A stretch of DNA of 64,000 nucleotides. Source: Talpa occidentalis (Eukaryota > Chordata > Mammalia > Eulipotyphla > Talpidae). The translations under genes and the position numbers were made by a program. Numbering within the stretch: the first letter of the stretch is position 1; each line of letters starts with the position of its first letter. Location: NCBI RefSeq assembly GCF_014898055.3, contig NW_023601322.1, forward strand, positions 66,864,740 to 66,928,739, in the 5' to 3' direction. Below the pieces are notes generated by a model. That model was not told the DNA's origin, did no database searches, and saw nothing but the letters and a program-made list of their open reading frames with translations. Shown here piece by piece: positions 45,107 to 55,635 of the stretch.

Positions 45107-47527
45107 CTGCATTAATACATGATTCTCTTTAGGAAAAATGGAGTCACCTGACAGCAAAAGAGGCTCGCTTTTCTCACAGCTCTCCTGGCTGATGAGCGTG
45201 TCCGCATAGTTGGGCTGCGGGAAGATAAGATGACTCTTCCTCGAGTCCGCGGTGAGGGAGACCTCGTGTGAATAGGTCTGCAGGAAAGCCCGCACCCCAT
45301 CCAGGCCCACAAAGTTAGACACAGGCACACCAGCCAACTTGCTTCCTGAAGTGCGGAGCACACGTGACCTGTGCCAGCGCCTGAGTCTGAGCGCCATCAG
45401 CACGAGGACAAAGGCCAAGAAGATGCAGGAGATGGCAGCCACCGCCACTACCAGGTAGAGAGTGAGGCCAACATCATCGGGTTCGGTGGGAAACTCAAGG
45501 CTGCTTAGGCCAGCCAGGACGTCTGGGATGCTGTCGGCCACGAACACAGTGAGCGTGACTGTGGCCGAGAGCGGGGGCTGGCCGTGGTCCTGGACCACCA
45601 CCACCAGGCTCTGCTTGAGCGCATCTCTGTCCAGCAGGGCCCGCGCGGTGCGCACCTCGCCCGTGTGCAGCCCCACTGAGAAGAGCCCTGGCTCGCTGGC
45701 CTTGAGCAGGCGGTAGGACAGCCAGGCGTTCTGGCCTGAGTCTCTGTCCACCGCCACCACCTTGGTCACCAGGCAGCCAGGCTCTGCAGAGCGGGGTGCC
45801 AGCTCCACACCAGTGGAGCCATCTGTGGGGAGACTGGGATACAGGATCTCTGGGGCATTGTCATTCTGGTCCAGCACAAATATGCTCAGGGACACATTGC
45901 TGCTGAGGGGCGGGTCCCCACTGTCATATGCCATTACTTGTAGCTGCAAATCTCAGAACTTCTCATAGTCGAAGGAGCACAGTGCATATAGGACTCCTGT
46001 GTCTGAGTTGATGGAGACATAGGAGGACAGAGGTACTCCCTGGAGGGTATCCTCAACCAGGGAGTAAGTGACCTGGGCGTTCTCTCCATAGTCAGGGTCA
46101 TTGGCAGTCAAAGAGACTATGGAGGCCCCTCTGGGGTTGTTTTCTGTGATACAGGAAGAGTAGGAAGCATGAGAGAAGGCAGGCGGATTGTCATTGGTGT
46201 CTGCCACATTCAATGAGATAAGAGTTTCTGTAGACAGAGGAGGACTTCCTCTATCAGTAGCAGTGACAGTGAGGTTGTAGCTAGGAACAAGTTCCCGGTC
46301 TAGGAGTGTGTCTGTCACTAAACTATAGTAATTTCCATAAGACTTTTCTAATTTAAAGGGCAGATTCCCTTGGATGAAACAGATAACTTGTCCATTTTCC
46401 CCAGAATCTTGATCATTTACATTTAAGAGGGCAATCAGTGTTCCTCTAGGAGAGTTTTCCAGAATGGAGCTGGACAGAGAGGTGACAACTACCTCAGGGG
46501 TATTGTCATTCACGTCCAAAACTGTGATCAGGACTTTTGCTCGTGCAGAATATCCTGCATTATCCACTGCTTGCACTTCCATCTCATAGAATCCCGATTC
46601 CTCGTGGTTTAGCTCTCCTATTGTTGAAATTGTCCCTAATTTACAGTCTAGCTGGAAAACTTGGGCCGCCTTGTTGTCCACATACCGGAAGGAATACATC
46701 ACTTCCGCATTGGCTCCTTCGTCAGGGTCAGTGGCCTTTACCACAAGCAGCTTTGTGCCAACGGCCACATCCTCCGGAACGCTCACTCTGTACTCGGATT
46801 GAGCAAACGCTGGTGCATTGTCGTTCACATCAACGACCATGACGCGGATGCTTGCGGTACCAGTGAGGACTGGGTCGCCGCCATCCGAGGCCGTGAGAAC
46901 CAGGTGGTGAACGGCCTTTTCCTCGCGGTCCAAGGGGCGTTCCAGCACCAATTCCGGGTACTTATTCCTATCCGCTCCGCTTTGCACGTCCAAGGAGAAG
47001 AGGGTATTGCTACTGAGTTCGTAGCTCTGCAGAGAGTTCTTCCCTGAATCCGGATCCCAAGCGTGGGGAAGGGGGAACCGCATCCCAGTGGCTGCGTTTT
47101 CACTCACTTTTATTTCTAATTCGCCTTCCCGGAAATAAGGGGCATTATCATTAATGTCCCTCACTTCTACCACCACTCCATATATTTTCACTTTATCCTC
47201 CATCAGAATCTCCAGAATTAATTGACATTTGATAGCCCCCATACAGAGCTCCTCCCGGTCTATCCTGGCTGCGGAGATCAAGCTGCCGCTTCGCGGGTTC
47301 AGAGCGAAAAGCTGCGTCCTACCTCTGGAGACGATGCGGACTCCGCGCTCCGCCAGTTCCTGGGGCTCCAGCCCCAGATCCTTGGCGATGTTGCCCACCC
47401 TAGAGCCTTTCTCCAGCTCTTCAGGAATTGAATAGTGGATTTGGGTGCATCCAGTCTCCCACAGAATCCCCAGAAATCCCAGCAGGACCAGCCCTTTGCA
47501 GTACTGGTGCGGTAGCGCAGGAGTCAT
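45107..47527 (-). pseudogene. PCDHGA12: Protocadherin gamma A12, variable exon with in-frame stop
   Basis: The exon spans 807 codons with the full gamma-A layout: signal peptide (1-28), EC1 with C95/C101, EC2-EC6, transmembrane helix, A-type tail ([20 protein letters not shown]) and donor CAG|GTGAGT in phase 0. Codon 525 is TGA (plus-strand TCA at 45953-45955) between FDYEKF and [10 protein letters not shown], where A11 has Arg. The frame is otherwise open on both sides and unshifted. Translation would stop inside EC5, with no EC6 or membrane anchor; the stop is far upstream of the exon junctions, so nonsense-mediated decay is expected. Unusual cysteines nearby ([20 protein letters not shown] where A11 has [20 protein letters not shown]) suggest relaxed constraint. 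The CSE upstream is intact. A polymorphism or assembly error cannot be excluded. Confidence 0.9.
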
Positions 47528-47734
47528 TGTGATTTTCCTCAGGGATTATTTCCAGTTCTTCCCTTGACCACCAAAGTCAGGATCAGCTCTTCGGCCTGGA
47601 ATCAGACAGATGGGGCGCGGGAACTTCTCTGCTCGTTTTCCTCTCAGTCCCGGAGATAGTTAGCTTCTTTTTATGTGCGCTTTGTGCTTCAGGCGCGTGC
47701 ACCTCGAGCCGGACCTCGCCGCTTTCTCTCCCTG

Positions 47735-47770
47735 ATTGGTGAACAGCGGCGCTCAGAGTCTTAACCAATA
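47735..47770 (-). promoter_or_regulatory. PCDHGA12 promoter: CSE with flanking CCAAT boxes
   Basis: ATTGGTGAACAGCGGCGCTC then AGAGTC and CCAATAACTG (from 47765), 208-243 bp upstream of the ATG. It shares the CCAATAACTGCA right flank with C3. The core is intact despite the broken coding exon. Confidence 0.85.
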
Positions 47771-47789
47771 ACTGCATAATCTTGAACTC

Positions 47790-48956
47790 CGGGAACGATT
47801 TTTGGTTTTTATACTTTAAATAGCTCCACCTACCGTTTTTTCAAATAGAGATAGACGTGGTGCTGACTGTAATTACAGTATTTGGTTTAATACAAACTTT
47901 AGTGCCCTTTTAAAATTTTCCCTAAATTTTTTCATACAGAGACACCTTCTTGAGATTATCCATAGCTGTAGTTGTATTCTGACTTTTCCAAAGAGTTTTT
48001 AAATGATTTTGAAGTTTCTATACATAGTAGTTTTAACCTTAAGATTTGAGTACACCTGCTTTGTCACCTACCCCGCTCCCCAACATATCTCTTACAGGAC
48101 ACCTCCCTAGAAATTTCCCGTTTTGAGAAATCATATAATAGAATGATTTCACTTAGCTATAACTTGGAGCAACTTTTTTAAAAAAGATTCTTAAAATTGC
48201 CTGAATGGAAGAACTACTCTAACAACTGGTTGACACTTAACATTTCTAAATCAAAATTTTACAATACTATGTTAATCTAGACATAAGAAACATTGTACTC
48301 ATTATCGGAATCACACCTGGTAGGAAGTAAAGTGAAAGACACATTGACATTTTTAGAACAAAATGGAGACATTCCAACTTGCATTTACCAGAAATAAGGA
48401 TAGTACTCCACAACTCTACCAATACATTTTGAAAGAATCTTTAGGAACATTAGTAATCCAAAGAATATTATAAACTTATCTTTTTCTAGGTAACAAGCCT
48501 ACTTTCAATTACTGAGAACTATTTATCAACTTGGAAGTCTATCAATTCAAATGAAAAAATTCTTGGTCTTGTACTTTCATGAGTATAAGTAGTTCGATTC
48601 TGAGGATAAACATGTTTGTTAGGCACACCATAAAATCCTATCTTTAAAGTAGGAAGAAAATATCTATGTACCTCCACAAAAAGATCAGACATAAACCTGA
48701 CCCAATATGTGGCCTTCAAAGAATCCCTAGCCAATTGTCCTTGAATATTATCAGTCATTAAATATCCTTTCAAAAAAATCTTTTCTTATGCATTTTCTTC
48801 TATTTTGTAGTTAATAGTGTAAAGAAAAAGCATTACATACTCAAGATATTGTTTTGAGAAAGTGAAACATGCCCAGTAAGAAAGCATTTACACTTCAAAT
48901 TATTTGAATGGCAACAGGAATGTAATACTCACTTCACACAGTACAGGAGATTGTGT
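47790..48956. other. A12-B8 spacer, part 1
   Basis: AT-rich DNA upstream of A12; no gene or repeat family recognised. Confidence 0.45.
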
Positions 48957-49007
48957 ATGTACACACACACACACACACACACTCTCTCTCTCTCTCTCTC
49001 TCTCTCA
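48957..49007 (+). repeat. (CA)n(CT)n compound microsatellite
   Basis: About 12 CA units followed by about 12 CT units. The rest of the spacer up to 49579 holds nothing recognised. Confidence 0.96.
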
Positions 49008-49579
49008 CTATATCTCTGGGGAAACTGTCAAAATATTTCAAAATACTTGAGAGCTAATAATGAAGGTACTAGCCCAATACATAAAAAGAAAATATTGAGA
49101 GTGGGCAAACTTGAAATGAGAGTACGTAGATATAATCTATATAAAAATGTCCTGCCAGAATGTTGGTTTGAAAATTAAACCAAATCCATTTGCAAATGAA
49201 ACGTATTCATTGAAACTCACATAAGTAGAAGCAACAGAGTTAGTTTAACTTGCTATTCTCTTCAATGACACATACATACAATAAACATGTTATAAAGAAT
49301 TAGGCCATTATTAACTTTGAAAAAGACAAAATGAGACTATACTTCCGTTGTGAATTAAGAGCACACTCACTACTTTGAAAATCCAAACTCAGTAAGAAAA
49401 CTATATTTTATGTCACATAACTACCCCTAATTCAGCACTCCCCTTGAAGAAAGGAACATTAGCTTTCCGGGAGACTTTAATATGCTAAGGCAACTTATTT
49501 GGAAATGTGACATGTTTTCATATAAATATGGAAAATTGGGGAGATGATGAAAAGGAGCCTACACATAAATGAAACTTAC

Positions 49580-51994
49580 CTCCATTAGAGTCTCAGGATG
49601 GGAAGTCGACTCGCTGGCATTACAAAGTGGAAATAAGGCCCCAGATGAATCACCACAAAGTATATCCTGTCCTGAACTCAACTGCTCACTACATTTTAGA
49701 AAATTAAACTCTGTCTTTCCAGTGTGGGCAACGCACAAATTGTAGGAATAAGGCAAAGTCCCTTCCATGTAGTTGGGGGGAACCACTGATGGTCCAGACT
49801 TGACACAGAGACCAGGCCTAAAGCAGCCCCAGGCAGAGGGGCTGGAGGAGTGTCGCAGGCGCAGGGCAATGGCCAGAATCACCGCCAGGAGGAAGAGCAC
49901 AGAGATCAAGGCCAAGGCCAGCACCAAGTAAAACTGCAGCTCAGCCTGGGGGTCAGAGGGCTCAGGTTGGTCACTGAGGTCTGGCAGGGCCTCCTGCAGG
50001 CTGTCAGCGAAGACCAGGTGCAGCGTGGCAGTGGCCAAGAGCGCAGGCTGGCCCCCGTCGCGCACGGCCACCAGCAGGCGCTGTCTGGCCGCGTCCCTGT
50101 CGCCCAGCGCCCGCGCGGTGCGCACCTCGCCCGTCCGCAGCCCCAGGCTGAAGAGGCCCGGCTCGCTGGCCTGCAGCACGTGGTAGGACAGCCAGGCGTT
50201 GTGTCCAGAGTCAGCGTCCACCGCCACCACCTTGGTGACCAGGTAGCCGGGCTGCGCGGCGCGCGGCACCGTGTCGAAGAGCGCAGAGCCGTCGGGCCCC
50301 AGCGCGGGGTACAGCACCCTGGGCGCGTTGTCGTTGCGGTCGCCCACCAGCACGCGCAGGCTCGCGTTGGCGCTCAGCGGGGGCGCGCCCTGGTCGCGCG
50401 CCTGCACAGTCAGCTCGAAGGTGCGCAGCTGCTCGTGGTCGAAGGCGCGCTGCGCGAACACCACCCCGCTCTGCGCGTTCACGGACACGTAGGACGACAG
50501 CGCCTGGGGGCCCAGGTCGCTGCCCACGATGGAGTAGGACACGCGGCCGTTGGGTCCCAGATCCGGATCCAAGGCACTGACCTGGGCTATAGAGGTACCT
50601 GGAGGGTTGTTTTCTGGCACTTGGACCAGATAGGATGGCTGTCGGAAAACCGGTGCGTTGTCATTGACGTCCCCGATGTGTAGAGTGACGCTTCTGCTGG
50701 AGGACAGGGGAGGCTTGCCCCTGTCAGTGGCTATTATGGTGACATTGTACTCCGGGATCTGCTCCCGGTCCAGGACCCCATCTGTTACAAGCTTGTAGTA
50801 ATTATTTGCAGAGGATTCAATTCTAAAAGGAACTTTTTCTTTTATGAGACATGTAACCTCCCCATTTTCTCCGGAATCTTTATCATGTGTTTTGAATAGA
50901 GCAATTACTGTTTTGGCTCCTGTGTCCTCCCTTATGGAACTTGATACTGAAGTGAAAACCACCTCTGGGGCATTGTCATTTTCATCTAAGATCTCCACTG
51001 TAATTTTACATTCAGTGGCCATGCCACCGCCATCCTTGGCCTCTATGCTTATTGTATAGCTGCTACGGATTTCAAAGTCCATAGGGCCCTTGGATTTAAT
51101 TTCTCCACTTTGATGGTCTAGCACAAACATATTTCCGATATCACGAAGTGTTTTGAAGGAGTAGGTGATCTCTGCATTGATACCCTCATCCTGGTCAGTT
51201 GCTGTCACCTTTAATATGAAAGTGCCAGGGGGCACATTCTCCCAAATGCTAACTTTGTACATATCCTGACTGAACACTGGGGCATTATCATTGGCATCAG
51301 TGACCTCGATCCTGATTTGAGTAGTGCCAGTTAGGACAGGGTCGCCCCCATCCAATGCTGTCAGAACCAAGAAATAGGAGCTCTGTTGTTCCCGGTCCAG
51401 GGGCTTCTCCAACACCAATTCTGGGGCATTCTTGCCTTCAGTGTTATCCATCATCAGAGAGAAATGCTCATTGTAGCTGAGGTGGTAACTCTGGAGAGAG
51501 TTAGGCCCTACATCTGCATCTACAGCTGATTCCAGTCCAAATTTAGTTCCTGGAATTGCAAGTTCATTGACTTGTAAAACAATGCTGTTCTGAGGAAAGT
51601 GAGGTGGATTGTCATTTATATCTTCTATCCTCACACTTATATGAAAAACATTTAGAGGATTTTCAGCTACCACCTCTAAGGGCACCACACACAGAGGGTT
51701 TTGTTGACAGAGCGTCTCCCTGTCTATTCTGTCACTCACCAGTAAGTCCCCATTCTCTGTGTTCACCTTAAAGTATCGTTTCTCTGCACCAATTCTGAGG
51801 TTGCGGGCCAATAAATCCTGCACACGCAGCCCCAAGTCCTCAGCGAGGTTCCCCACCACGGAGCCCATGGCCATTTCTTCGGGAATAGAGTAAGCAATCT
51901 GCTCAGAGAGCGCCCCACACAACAAAGAGAGCAGGAAGGAAAAGAGTACTTGCCGCCGCCGGGTACTGCTCCTCTGCTTCGCCCTATTTCCCAT
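49580..51994 (-). CDS. PCDHGB8: Protocadherin gamma B8, variable exon, intact
   Basis: Gamma-B adhesion receptor exon of 805 codons. Signal peptide 1-30; EC1 with C96/C102; EC2-EC6 with intact calcium motifs; transmembrane helix about 686-710 ([20 protein letters not shown]); B-type tail with [14 protein letters not shown] and [14 protein letters not shown]. The start is the ATG at 51994 ([10 protein letters not shown]); an in-frame ATG 25 codons upstream would put non-signal sequence in front. The donor is GAG|GTAAGT, phase 0. The symbol rests on order (between A11 and A12) and B type. The human orthologue is a pseudogene (PCDHGB8P), the mouse gene is functional; here I see no stop or frameshift. 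Oddities: IAYSIPEE where relatives have IRYSIPEE, and L for S in ALLATATLH. The 3' half is nearly identical to B7. Confidence 0.92.
49899..50732 (-). repeat. 834-bp near-identical tract shared with PCDHGB7 (B8 copy)
   Basis: Compared by eye base for base with 59585-60418 (constant offset 9686): the only difference seen is 50037 (A here, G in B7), which causes L versus S. The tract spans the end of EC4, EC5, EC6 and the transmembrane segment and is extremely GC- and CpG-rich. Outside it the two exons diverge sharply. Confidence 0.9.
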
Positions 51995-52213
51995 CCTTCT
52001 CTGTGTTGAAGCGGCTTCGGACTTAGAGAAAAGATACTTTACGAATTGCGTTAAAATATTTACTTCCACTGTGTAGAAAACTCAGCATTCTCCTTTGAAG
52101 GCGTCCCCATCCATACTCCAGAATCAGGCTTGCGGAAGGGAAAGTCGGAGACCGGCTCCTTGCCGGACAGTGCCCACCATCCCCCGTAGAACCCTGCTCA
52201 GCTCTTGTAGCGC

Positions 52214-52240
52214 ATTGGCCAACAGCGGCGCTCCGAGTCT
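52214..52240 (-). promoter_or_regulatory. PCDHGB8 promoter: CSE
   Basis: ATTGGCCAACAGCGGCGCTC followed by CGAGTCT, 220-246 bp upstream of the ATG. Core ACAGCGGC intact; no right-hand CCAAT box. Confidence 0.85.
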
Positions 52241-52244
52241 GTTT

Positions 52245-53844
52245 GGAAAACTGCAGTCAGCGGTTTCGCACATAATAGGATTCCATATTCCAACAGTTAT
52301 GTTGAACTGATGTAGAGGGAAGGAGATGGTTTATAAGTTTGGGATGTGTCTATTTTCCAGTGTTTATTACCAAAGAAGGTTGTTTAGATATGGGATCTTA
52401 TGGAAGAGCCATTAACCCAATAATAATAAAAATTTGTCTTTTTCAAGTGAGAGGAAATGTATTGGAAGAACAAGACAAAGTCTTCTCTGCAGACTTAGAG
52501 CAAAAACCACGTGGAAAAACAGCTTCACCAAAGGTAGGGGGGAATTTTGACAGCTATGAAATGACACCCAGTATTATCTTCATTCTGATGTGCAGATAAT
52601 TTTCCTCCTTTTATCAGAGGGAATTGGAGGATAGCGCCAAGCTACATAGGGTATATTCAGGATAATGCCATAAAGTCTTCCTTGTTATTTATAAAAAAGA
52701 TTATGAAAAGGATTATTGAGTGTTTTACATTTTCATCACAGATTATAAAAGCATACCCTCATAAGTTACCATATGAATTTAATGACATGAAATGTTTTAT
52801 TTTTATACTTTCATTTAACTAGACCATATGTGGTACCTTAAGAGAACTTTATCACTACCTCTGGATCAAAATAATCTTAATTTTAAGTTTCAAGACCAAC
52901 CTTTAATTTTTATTCTCTGAGTGGCGGTTACCAGCTCTAACTAGTTCAGACTATGTTACAAAAATTTATGGAACAGTCTCCCTCTCCCACCAAATATGTT
53001 TATATCCTTTTATTTATCTATTTTTTTGGTGAAGTAAAGTGCCTTAAACCTTTAAAATTCCACAAGCAGAAATTGTATACCTAGGTGCTCAAAACACCAA
53101 CTTTTTTCTTGACTTCAAGACAAATTTAGGTATCTGTTGGCAGAACTTCCCTCTCCTACAGTTTATATTCTCCTTATACAAATATTAGTCACTCACTTTA
53201 ATTACATTAAATTAATTCCTAAATGAGAAAGAAAAACTTGAAAGGAACATGGATATACAGGTTATTTGGGCCAAATATCTAGAAGTGTGTGAAAGTGCTG
53301 AGCTGAATTGATTATGGAGATGAGTCCTGTCATCAAATATGCTGGACAGTGCTTTAGATTACATGCATGTTATTAGGTAACTATCAGAAATCCTATATAA
53401 CAAATAGGGTTTTGAATATAAGAATTAATGAATTCTTGAATTAATGAATATAAGAATTAATGAATTATATTAATATAAGAATTAATATAATTACATTATA
53501 TGTAATGTAAAATAAATTTATGAAGGAAATATGAAGGAATTTATGAAGGAAATAAAATGAATTTATGACTCATAAACATATTGAAAACAAAAATATCCCA
53601 AAGAATACCAGGTCAATCAGTCCCATAAAGTCTAACTATTCATTCCATCTCTTACATTCATATGAATACAAACTATTCCATATGAATAAATTTGAAAAGT
53701 GTAAGAATGTTTAGCAAATTTAAAAATGACTTTTTGAGAAACACGGGGTCAAAGTTAAATTATTTTTATAAGAGAGTTTACTACATTAAAAAAAAAACCT
53801 CCAACGCACACGGACACAAAAGTACAAGACAAAGAAAAAAAGGT
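52245..53844. other. A11-B8 spacer, part 1
   Basis: AT-rich DNA with a local imperfect repeat of 'gaattaatga' and 'tataagaatta' at about 53405-53515, and 'atgaaggaa' repeats to 53560. No gene. Confidence 0.5.
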
Positions 53845-54112
53845 GGTCCTCCCTGGTGGTGCCAGGGGTTAAGATGCAACCACTAAAGCTATCCACAGCC
53901 ACTGCAGCATGAGTTCGATCCCCAGTCAGAGAGCTACCCACATGGTGCAGCAGACCTCTCCTGACTCGCCTGCTGCTCCCCTCAGCAGTATATTTCAGTC
54001 ACTCTGCCTGTTCTGTTCCCCACTCTATCTCTGGTGAATCCTCTCACCCTCACACCTCTGGCCTGTATCCCAGTTCTTGTATGCATAAATAATAAATAAA
54101 TCTTTTTTTTAA
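53845..54112 (+). mobile_element. tRNA-derived T+ SINE
   Basis: Head 'gtcctccctggtggtgccag', tail 'aataaataaatctttttttt'. Target AGAAAAAAGGT on both sides. Confidence 0.88.
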
Positions 54113-54539
54113 AGAAAAAAGGTAATAAACCTATTTAACCATTAAATTTCATAAGAACAATCTAATGACTTCATGCAGAAATAGAAAAGATGTCTAGAAC
54201 TTGGGGGGGGGGGAAATGTGTTATATACATTTCCTCTCCCAAGAGTCTAGTGATTAAAAGGAAGTCAGTATGTCTGTATTGGTAGGATAAATAAATGAGA
54301 CAAAGATGAAGTAATCAACAGGATTGAATAATATTAACAGCCATCAGAAATCAATATATAATTGTTTTGTGCTCTGAGAAAATCTTACATATACAAATGT
54401 GTACTTGTGCACAAGTGTTTGTTTATATGTGTATAATAGATTTGAAAAAGGCTAGCAGAGTATGCTACTGAACTAACAGGATCAGATTTGAACATTAGCA
54501 GAAAACAAAAAGATAGAATATGATTATAAAGTGGAGGCA
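54113..54539. other. Intergenic DNA with G9 run
   Basis: Nothing recognised except a short homopolymer of G at about 54204-54213. Confidence 0.45.
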
Positions 54540-55087
54540 GGGCCTCTCTGGTGGCACAAGGGGTTAAGTCATAGCACTATGAAGTTATCCGCAGCCACTG
54601 CAGCATGAGTTCGATCCCAGACCAGGGAGGTGACCCACATGGCACAGTAGACCTCTTCTATCTCACCCACTGCTCCCCTCAGCAGTGTATTTCAGTAGAT
54701 CTGCCTGTTGTGTTCCCCACTCTGTCTCTGGTGAATCCTCTCACCACCACCCACCTCTGGCCTATACCCCAGTTCTCGTATGCATAAATAAATCTTTTTA
54801 TTTATCATAAATCTTTTTTTATAAAGATTTATTTATTTTTATACAAGAGCTGGGGTACAGGCCAGAGGCGTGGGAGGGTGAGAGGATTCACTAGAGACAG
54901 AGCATGGAGCAGAACAGGCAGAGGACAGAAATACACTGCTGAGGGGAGCAGCGGGTGCAACAGGAGAGGTCTGCAGCACCACGTGGGATTCTCACAGGTG
55001 GCCAGGATCTAACCTGCAACTTCACGGCACAGCGCTCAACCCGCTGTGCCACCAGGGAGGCCCTGCATAAATAAATCTTTAAAAAAA
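54540..55087 (+). mobile_element. tRNA-derived T+ SINE, tail split by a reverse SINE
   Basis: Head 'gggcctctctggtggcacaa' at 54540. The tail TGCATAAATAAATCTTT at 54781 is duplicated at 55064-55080 by the inserted reverse copy. The outer target ATAAAGTGGAGRCA lies at about 54528 and 55088. Confidence 0.9.
54798..55063 (-). mobile_element. tRNA-derived T+ SINE, reverse, nested in the previous one
   Basis: A perfect 17-bp target duplication TGCATAAATAAATCTTT (54781-54797 and 55064-55080) proves insertion into the tail of another SINE. The two copies face tail to tail and could form a long hairpin. Confidence 0.93.
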
Positions 55088-55103
55088 TAAAGTGGAGACA
55101 ATG

Positions 55104-55443
55104 GGAAGTTGAAATAGGGAAATGAATAAAAAGTGTTTGTGAATCAACAATTTGAATCACAACCAGTTTACACTGACAGACACAGACACTGATGATAGAA
55201 AAATATTACTAAAGTGCAACTTATTTATAATGCCATGATACTGAACTGCACCTTTGAAATCAAGAGAAAATATGCCAAGAATTTTAAAAAATGACTCACA
55301 AAACCTTCATGAGAAATTATGGTAATATGATGAAAGGTAAATTATGGCAACTTGATGAAACACACTTGTATTGCACTAAATATGAATGTACTGAATACCT
55401 CCCCACCCAAACAGATTTTATAAGCTCAAGGAAAAAGCCACTT
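55104..55443. other. Spacer downstream of A11 donor
   Basis: No feature recognised. Confidence 0.4.
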
Positions 55444-55457
55444 AAAAGACTCATGCA

Positions 55458-55555
55458 GGCCTCCCCTGGTGGCCCAGCAGTTGAGCACTGGGCTGTGAGG
55501 CTGCCCGCAGCCTCTGCAGCGCTGGTTCGTTCCCCAGTCGCTGGCGAGGGTCCCA

Positions 55556-55586
<31 letters not shown>
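55458..55586 (+). mobile_element. Short SINE variant (tRNA head plus pure A-tail)
   Basis: Head 'gcctcccctggtggcccagc' to 'ctggcgagggtcccac', then about 30 A. Perfect 15-bp target AAAAGACTCATGCAG at 55444-55458 and 55585-55599. It lies 37 bp beyond the A11 splice donor. Confidence 0.9.
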
Positions 55587-55590
<4 letters not shown>

Positions 55591-55635
55591 CTCATGCAGA
55601 CACACCAGTAATTGGGAACAGGGAATAAATCTCAC

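Noticed and set aside
45953..45955. Selenocysteine or programmed readthrough at the A12 TGA
   Set aside because: No reason to expect it in protocadherins, the position is Arg in relatives, and the following context (GAT) is not a known readthrough motif. A nonsense mutation is simpler.
49850..50683. Long plus-strand open frame (277 codons) rich in Arg, Gln and His, repeated at 59473-60369 (298 codons)
   Set aside because: It is the antisense shadow of the CpG-rich EC5-EC6 part of PCDHGB8/B7. Openness comes from GC-rich, stop-poor composition, and its presence twice comes from gene conversion.
55426..55635. Extension of the PCDHGA11 open frame beyond PGLNQ into a poly-Phe stretch
   Set aside because: It lies after a good splice donor and is the reverse translation of a SINE and its A-tail; not part of the mature protein.
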